From: Candidatus Cloacimonadota bacterium
Lineage (GTDB): Bacteria; Cloacimonadota; Cloacimonadia; Cloacimonadales; TCS61
DNA: 6,191 bases
NCBI GenBank assembly: GCA_027064945.1
Contig: JAMOPB010000460.1
Coordinates: forward strand, 1-6,191
Reading direction: 5' to 3'
Shown: positions 4,669 to 6,191 of the stretch, piece by piece
Layout: each line of letters opens with the position of its first letter
How positions within the stretch are numbered: the stretch's first letter is position 1
Translations under genes and position numbers: made by a program
The notes under the pieces: generated by a model
Database searches by the model: none
The model's input: only the letters and a program-made list of their open reading frames with translations
Told to the model about the DNA's origin: nothing

Positions 4669-6191
4669 AGTTTGCTCCTTTAAAAATGTTAATTTTATCA
4701 ATTATTTCTTTACTAATACCGATGTCGGTATTACCAGTTACTAGTTCATAGAGATTCCACAATTTTGTAAAACCAATTTGATCCCTGATATTACTATAAT
4801 AAAATTCCCACAAGTTTAATGCTCTAACGATTTTATTTTTTTTATCGATTACTGCATTACGCTTTATATCGTCTGGTATACAGCTCGCATATACATCGTG
4901 CGAAATATCTATAAAAAATTTCGCATAATTTTGTAAAGTAAGTCTCATATCTTTTTCGTTAACAGGATCAAAAATGCCTAGCAGTTGTTCGATTGCAGAT
5001 ACGCGTTGATAGTATAGTGAACGGTATATTCTATTATATGTACACGCGAGATTGTGAATCGTTACTAATTCAGGAAATTTGTTAAACAATCCAGTGTAAA
5101 ATTCCTCTAAATCTTTTTTAAGATCGATAGTTATATTGTTGACTTTAAGAAACTTCAACATTTCTTTTTTAGTTTTAAAGATAACAGCTTGCTGGTATCC
5201 GTGCGCGGTTAGTACTTTTGCTATATCTGCCCAATTGAAATATCTTTTTGGCGTTAAAATCGCGCTACTGGAAATAACTTTCGCATATTTTGTAATTTTT
5301 TCATCGAATTGGTAGCTGCTATCTATAAATTTTGCTAGATACAGTTCATTTCTGTGAATAAAATAATAAAAAGTTTTCAATTCAGGGTCAAATTGTTGTT
5401 GTAAAGTGGCTTCGCCATCGAAGTATTTGTAAATTTCGTAATTTTGTCTCGATTTATCAGATGTCTTTCTAGTGAACGTGCGCTTGAATTCTGTCATATC
5501 ATTTACATCGAGCACTTCCATTCTATCGGAAATCCAATTGATTTTTTGTAGATCTTTTATGAGTTTTTTAGCCGCGATGATTGTTTCTAAATTATCATTG
5601 TTGGTGAAATAAAGTTGTACATTTCCTTTGTATTTATTTAGTATTTTTTGAGTGTCCACTTTTTTTCTAGAAAACATGCAAAACACATGTTTTTCGTTTT
5701 TTTGAAATTGTAGTTCATTAATTCCGACTACTCGATTATGTCCGACATCGAAATATCGTACGACAGAGCCTTTAGTGTCATCACATACTCTCGCGCTATC
5801 TGGTATTTTAAATGATACGGTATCTATTTCATTATTTTTCAAAATAATAGAATATTTAAATATTCTATCTTGAGGATACGTGAGGAGATCTTTGTAAGTT
5901 GAGAAATGAATATGTAAATATTCATCATATACATCTTTTTTTATCAAATCAATCAATTGCAAAGCTTTTTGTTCGCCGGTGGCTATTCTGTCGATTAGAC
6001 TTTTATCAGATTCGATTAGATCTTCAATTATTTTAGTAAATTCATCTAATCTTTTTTGAATCACCGTGATATTGGATTTTGTCAGTTCTACTGATTCGCG
6101 TGAACCTGTCAGACTAATTTCTTTAGGGTCAAATACAAACACTCTGTTAAAATAAAGTGTTTTATTGAATTTGAATTCAAAATCTTTTATA
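4658..6191 (-). CDS. Large hypothetical protein, 5' end outside the window
   Basis: At least 510 residues are visible and the N-terminus is missing. A GTG at 6140-6142 could be read as a start, but it has no SD and the frame stays open through 16 more codons to the window edge with protein-like content (IKDFEFKFNKTLYFNR), so the gene almost certainly begins further right. I do not recognise the family. After that GTG, residues about 15-70 are a charged helical, possibly coiled-coil stretch. The middle is a mixed alpha/beta region with many Lys, Asp and aromatic residues, and the last third (about 330-490) looks helical. There are no P-loop, CxxC zinc pairs, membrane segments or known nuclease motifs. 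Size and composition would suit either a virion component or an early protein; the neighbours do not decide. It ends with TGA at 4658-4660, overlapping the next gene start. Confidence 0.85.
   Translation of the reverse strand, partial: IKDFEFKFNKTLYFNRVFVFDPKEISLTGSRESVELTKSNITVIQKRLDEFTKIIEDLIESDKSLIDRIATGEQKALQLIDLIKKDVYDEYLHIHFSTYKDLLTYPQDRIFKYSIILKNNEIDTVSFKIPDSARVCDDTKGSVVRYFDVGHNRVVGINELQFQKNEKHVFCMFSRKKVDTQKILNKYKGNVQLYFTNNDNLETIIAAKKLIKDLQKINWISDRMEVLDVNDMTEFKRTFTRKTSDKSRQNYEIYKYFDGEATLQQQFDPELKTFYYFIHRNELYLAKFIDSSYQFDEKITKYAKVISSSAILTPKRYFNWADIAKVLTAHGYQQAVIFKTKKEMLKFLKVNNITIDLKKDLEEFYTGLFNKFPELVTIHNLACTYNRIYRSLYYQRVSAIEQLLGIFDPVNEKDMRLTLQNYAKFFIDISHDVYASCIPDDIKRNAVIDKKNKIVRALNLWEFYYSNIRDQIGFTKLWNLYELVTGNTDIGISKEIIDKINIFKGANFVL
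4675..4681 (-). promoter_or_regulatory. Ribosome binding site that decides the TTG start of the 123-aa gene
   Basis: AAAGGAG on the minus strand is followed by CAAACT (6 nt) and TTG at 4666-4668. It lies within the last codons of the upstream large gene. The alternative TTG at 4701 has no comparable SD. Confidence 0.7.
5847..5868. repeat. Perfect 22-bp AT-rich palindrome inside the large hypothetical gene
   Basis: The arms read ATAGAATATTT and its exact reverse complement with no spacer. A related inverted repeat lies at 5906-5925 (ATGAATAT, GTAA, ATATTCAT), sharing the core GAATAT...ATATTC. Both are within coding sequence. They may be protein-binding sites, or simply a product of AT-rich codon choice. 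Confidence 0.4.

Noticed and set aside
4714..4733. Inverted repeat TAATACCGA-TG-TCGGTATTA near the end of the large gene
   Set aside because: It encodes ordinary residues (NTDIGI), has no U-tract and lies upstream of a tightly coupled gene, so a terminator makes little sense there.
5671..5693. 8-bp inverted repeat (AAAACATG with a 7-nt loop)
   Set aside because: Short, within coding sequence and without a following U-tract on the transcribed strand; likely chance.
6140..6142. GTG as the true start of the large hypothetical gene
   Set aside because: No SD precedes it and the frame continues open to the window edge with protein-like sequence.
1..6191. CRISPR array, tRNA gene, insertion sequence or attachment site
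   Set aside because: No regularly spaced direct repeats, cloverleaf, transposase or terminal repeats were seen on either strand.

Overview
This AT-rich window looks like part of the genome of a lytic phage infecting a low-GC Gram-positive bacterium (Bacillus, Staphylococcus, Listeria or Enterococcus type). The grounds are dense packing with every gene on the minus strand, overlapping ends, strong AAAGGAG-type ribosome binding sites, TTG starts, intrinsic terminators with U-tracts, and a mix of nucleases, ATPases and unknown small proteins. No structural, replication or tRNA gene is visible, so the phage assignment is an inference from gene content, and a prophage or other mobile element is not excluded.

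Layout in transcription order (right to left). A large unknown gene enters from the right edge with its 5' end missing (4658-6191). It overlaps a 123-aa cysteine-containing protein that starts at a TTG (4297-4668), which in turn overlaps a four-helix membrane protein (3954-4307). The membrane protein gene ends inside a perfect 30-bp palindrome followed by a U-tract, a probable terminator. Forty bases further on a second group begins: an HNH-like zinc protein (3439-3900), an overlapping Hjc-like PD-(D/E)XK nuclease (2922-3458), a short region holding a tiny ORF and a GC-rich hairpin, an AAA ATPase with a TTG start (1647-2822), and a PIN-PhoH fusion protein (286-1626). A strong 17-bp-stem terminator closes this group. 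A putative sigma-70-type promoter and a leader of about 84 nt then lead into another gene, of which only the first 13 codons lie in the window (1-39).

How the genes may work together: the second group combines two predicted DNA nucleases, an AAA ATPase and a predicted RNase (PIN) fused to a PhoH ATPase. This resembles a phage nucleic-acid processing module (DNA recombination or resolution, and RNA turnover). That joint role is inferred from gene order and domains only. The first group has no recognisable function.

The least explained parts are the large partial gene at the right edge and the SD-tiny ORF-hairpin-U-tract arrangement between the nuclease and the ATPase. Departures from consensus in the PhoH, AAA and HNH motifs are also worth a check.
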